This document shows, one piece after another, positions 32,214 through 33,602 of a DNA stretch of 33,602 bases. Source of the stretch: an uncultured Chiayiivirga sp. (GTDB lineage Bacteria; Pseudomonadota; Gammaproteobacteria; Xanthomonadales; Xanthomonadaceae); assembly GCA_934525595.1 (NCBI GenBank), contig CAKSZJ010000028.1, positions 1-33,602 of the forward strand, written 5' to 3'. The translations under genes were made by a program, and so were the position numbers. The notes beneath the pieces are model-generated. The model saw only the letters and a list, made by a program, of their open reading frames with translations, was not told the origin of the DNA and searched no databases. Positions within the stretch are counted from its first letter, which is position 1. Each line of letters begins with the position of its first letter.

Positions 32214-32461
32214 CCTGCGTTCTCCTTCCCGATGTTGCGCTCTTGCTTGCATGGCGAGAGCGGCTTGCCCATTCGACGGACACAAGTCCGAAATCCTGCC
32301 GCCAACATGCTCGATATCTGCGTGCATGAGGATAGCCGAAGCCAATGGCGACACATCGCTCACACGCGGGCACGCTGCCTGAATGAATCGTAGTGGCCCC
32401 GGTGTCGAGACAATGGTCCGCGTCCGTCAAGGAGGAGGGATGCCTCTCCGGAAGCGGTGCG
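32214..32461. promoter_or_regulatory. Divergent promoter region of caspase and DUF3142 genes
   Basis: It separates the minus-strand caspase (start 32213) from the plus-strand lipoprotein (start 32462). It contains copy 3 of the shared motif at 32272-32296. A strong AAGGAGGAGGG at 32430-32440 sits before an ATG (32439) that is out of frame with the lipoprotein. Confidence 0.5.
32272..32296 (-). promoter_or_regulatory. Shared motif GG(A/T)TT-N13-CGTC, copy 3
   Basis: On the minus strand GGATT-N13-CGTCGAA, about 58 bases before the caspase ATG at 32213. It contains the inverted repeat CGGAC-TTGT-GTCCG. Confidence 0.45.
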
Positions 32462-33445
32462 ATGCTGCATGTTTTTTCGTCGATTTTCGCGATCTTTCCT
32501 TGCGCGGCGAGGTGGGTCGCACCCGGGCTTGCCGGCATGCTGGCGAGCATGCTGGTGCTTGCGGGGTGCCAGCCCATTGCGCCTGTGGAGCACGATGTCT
32601 ACCTGTGGCAGCGGGAGTGGACACCTGCACTGGAGCGCACCATGCGCGAATCCAGAGGCTGGGCGGCTCGCACCCGATTGCTGGTGGCGCACTGGTCGGC
32701 AGCCGGGCAGCCATCCACGATGCAGATTGGCCGTGCGGCAACCCATCTCAGGGGCCGGGAGGCGGTGGTGGTGGTTTGGATGGAGGGTCTGCCCGATCCT
32801 GTGGCGCTCACGGCGCACATGCAGTCGCAACTGCTCAGGTTGAAGCGCGCCGGGGTGCGGGTGGTTGCGGTGGAAATCGCCCACCATGCCGACACCTCAC
32901 GTCTGGCCACCTATGCCGATTGGCTGGCTGCGCTGGGAGACAAGCGCACATGGCTGGACAAGCCGCTGTGGATCACCGCATTGCCTGGCTGGCGGCACTC
33001 GCCGGTTCTTCCCCGCCTGCTTTCCCTTGCTGATCGCTACACCTTGCAGTTCCATCTGCCTGATGGTGACGGCACTTGGACGGATATGGCACAGATGCGA
33101 ATCTGGATGGAGGCGTTCGCGGAGCGTTCGTCCACGCCGTTTCATGTCTCGTTGCCGATGTGCGCCTCTCAGGCCGAATGGGATGCGGCAGACATGAATC
33201 ATCCGGGCGAAGCGGAATCGCCCTCAAGCATCCGCCCCCGAAACCTGCGTCATCCAGATGCAACACACGGGCAACTGCACGACTGGCTGGCCTCGCTGGA
33301 TACCTGGCGATCGCCTCGCTTTCGCGGGATCGTCTGGTACCACGCCCCGCCAGGAAACGATGGACAAGTCCTGTCATCAGGCACGCGTTCCGCGCCGGTT
33401 TGCCCTGAGTCGCCCGGTGCGCTTGCGCCACAAGGTATTGTTTGA
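32462..33445 (+). CDS. Second DUF3142-type lipoprotein, 3' end doubtful
   Basis: A 327-aa paralogue of the lipoprotein at 16866. The signal peptide ends in lipobox LAGC (MLASMLVLAGCQP). Conserved parts are VEHDVYLWQREWTPALERTM, AVEIAHHADTSRLATYADWLAAL, PLWITALPGWR, ADRYTLQFHL and FRGIVWYHAPP. After about 33350 similarity is lost; this frame stops at 33445, while another frame runs on to 33500 and overlaps the next ATG as ATGA. A frameshift between 33345 and 33400 is therefore likely. The best Shine-Dalgarno (32430-32440) serves an out-of-frame ATG, so the 5' end may be damaged too. Confidence 0.7.
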   Translation: MLHVFSSIFAIFPCAARWVAPGLAGMLASMLVLAGCQPIAPVEHDVYLWQREWTPALERTMRESRGWAARTRLLVAHWSAAGQPSTMQIGRAATHLRGREAVVVVWMEGLPDPVALTAHMQSQLLRLKRAGVRVVAVEIAHHADTSRLATYADWLAALGDKRTWLDKPLWITALPGWRHSPVLPRLLSLADRYTLQFHLPDGDGTWTDMAQMRIWMEAFAERSSTPFHVSLPMCASQAEWDAADMNHPGEAESPSSIRPRNLRHPDATHGQLHDWLASLDTWRSPRFRGIVWYHAPPGNDGQVLSSGTRSAPVCPESPGALAPQGIV

Positions 33446-33496
33446 ACGCGAACCGATGGTTTGGCTTGCCGGGATTGTTCCGATGGAGGAACCGCG

Positions 33497-33533
33497 ATGA
33501 AATGCTTCATCACTGTGGTGCTGATGGGCGGTC
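33497..33533 (+). pseudogene. Start of a second TPR-type gene, cut by an IS30-like element
   Basis: MKCFITVVLMGG resembles the signal peptide start of the TPR protein at 18126 (MKHRIVWLVGTALG) and sits in the same place, right after a DUF3142 gene, with GGAGGAACCGCG before the ATG. The frame then enters IS sequence and stops. Whether the rest of the gene lies beyond the IS is not visible. Confidence 0.5.
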
Positions 33534-33602
33534 TCAAGAATCAAGTGCAACAGTTGAATTGAACCTGGCTATTTCCTCGGCCCAGGCTTCTTCCGGCGTG
33601 TT
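33534..33602 (-). mobile_element. Right-edge IS30-family element, 3' end of transposase
   Basis: The minus strand reads NTPEEAWAEEIARFNSTVALDS then stop (33534-33536). This is the C-terminus of an IS30-type DDE transposase, with the usual TP-E-E-x(5)-I-x-x-F-x-x-VAL ending. The rest lies outside the window. The terminal inverted repeat should be near CAAGTGCAACAGTTG (33542-33556). Confidence 0.7.

Noticed and set aside
32383..33033. Plus-strand frame starting at the ATG at 32439 with the best Shine-Dalgarno
   Set aside because: Its residues look like a shifted reading of the lipoprotein gene; the DUF3142 signature is in the other frame. It may only mark a 5' frameshift.
1..33602. CRISPR array or DGR reverse transcriptase inside the window
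   Set aside because: No regular short repeats with unique spacers were seen, and none of the proteins shows the reverse transcriptase motifs (such as the YxDD box).

Overview
The window is high-GC DNA from a gammaproteobacterium, most likely of the Xanthomonadaceae/Rhodanobacteraceae (Lysobacterales). The block tRNA-Thr, SPOR protein, coaX, birA, mtfA, PhoQ/PhoP-type two-component pair, PepSY protein, pentein-fold hydrolase and dusA fits that group. This taxonomic call is an inference from gene order and protein style; no search was run.

Layout. (1) 1-2218 is the end of an integrated element next to the 3' end of tRNA-Thr(UGT). It holds a tyrosine recombinase, a coupled 164-aa protein, a small excisionase-like protein and a 61-bp perfect direct repeat. 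(2) 2219-10620 is ordinary chromosome. (3) From about 10.6 kb to the right edge is a genomic island inserted at the 5' end of dusA, the classic site of dusA-associated integrases. Its integrase reads away from dusA. The right end of the island is not in the window; the last 69 bases are the end of an IS30-type transposase gene.

Island contents. A minus-strand operon (15674 to 11867) encodes an exported protein that looks like a circularly permuted, inactive caspase fold, a sigma-70-family factor, a one-TM anti-sigma-like protein and a degenerate kinase. A plus-strand operon (16866-22662) encodes a DUF3142 lipoprotein, a large exported TPR-type protein and a membrane Ser/Thr kinase whose C-terminus is a periplasmic DUF1566 (Lcl, C-type-lectin-like) domain. 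Further right are three exported caspase-like (peptidase C14) proteins with intact His-Cys dyads. One is caspase-TM-FHA (24312-25577), one caspase-PEGA-Cys-rich tail (28824-30005), and one caspase-PEGA-DUF1566 (30720-32213, minus). Between them lie an exported helical-repeat protein and several unrecognised proteins. A second DUF3142 lipoprotein and the start of a second TPR gene, cut by the IS, close the window.

Reading of the system (inference). Parts are present for a phospho-signalling cascade across the inner membrane: a periplasmic lectin-like sensor on a kinase, a cytoplasmic FHA phosphothreonine reader joined to a periplasmic caspase, and a dedicated sigma/anti-sigma pair. The 3' end of the caspase-DUF1566 gene looks like the variable region of a diversity-generating retroelement (DGR). 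At least three other degenerate tails of this kind, with their conserved downstream sequence, are scattered in the island. No reverse transcriptase or template repeat is visible here, so a DGR acting in trans or a lost DGR must be assumed. Two caspase genes share a bipartite promoter element with identical spacing.
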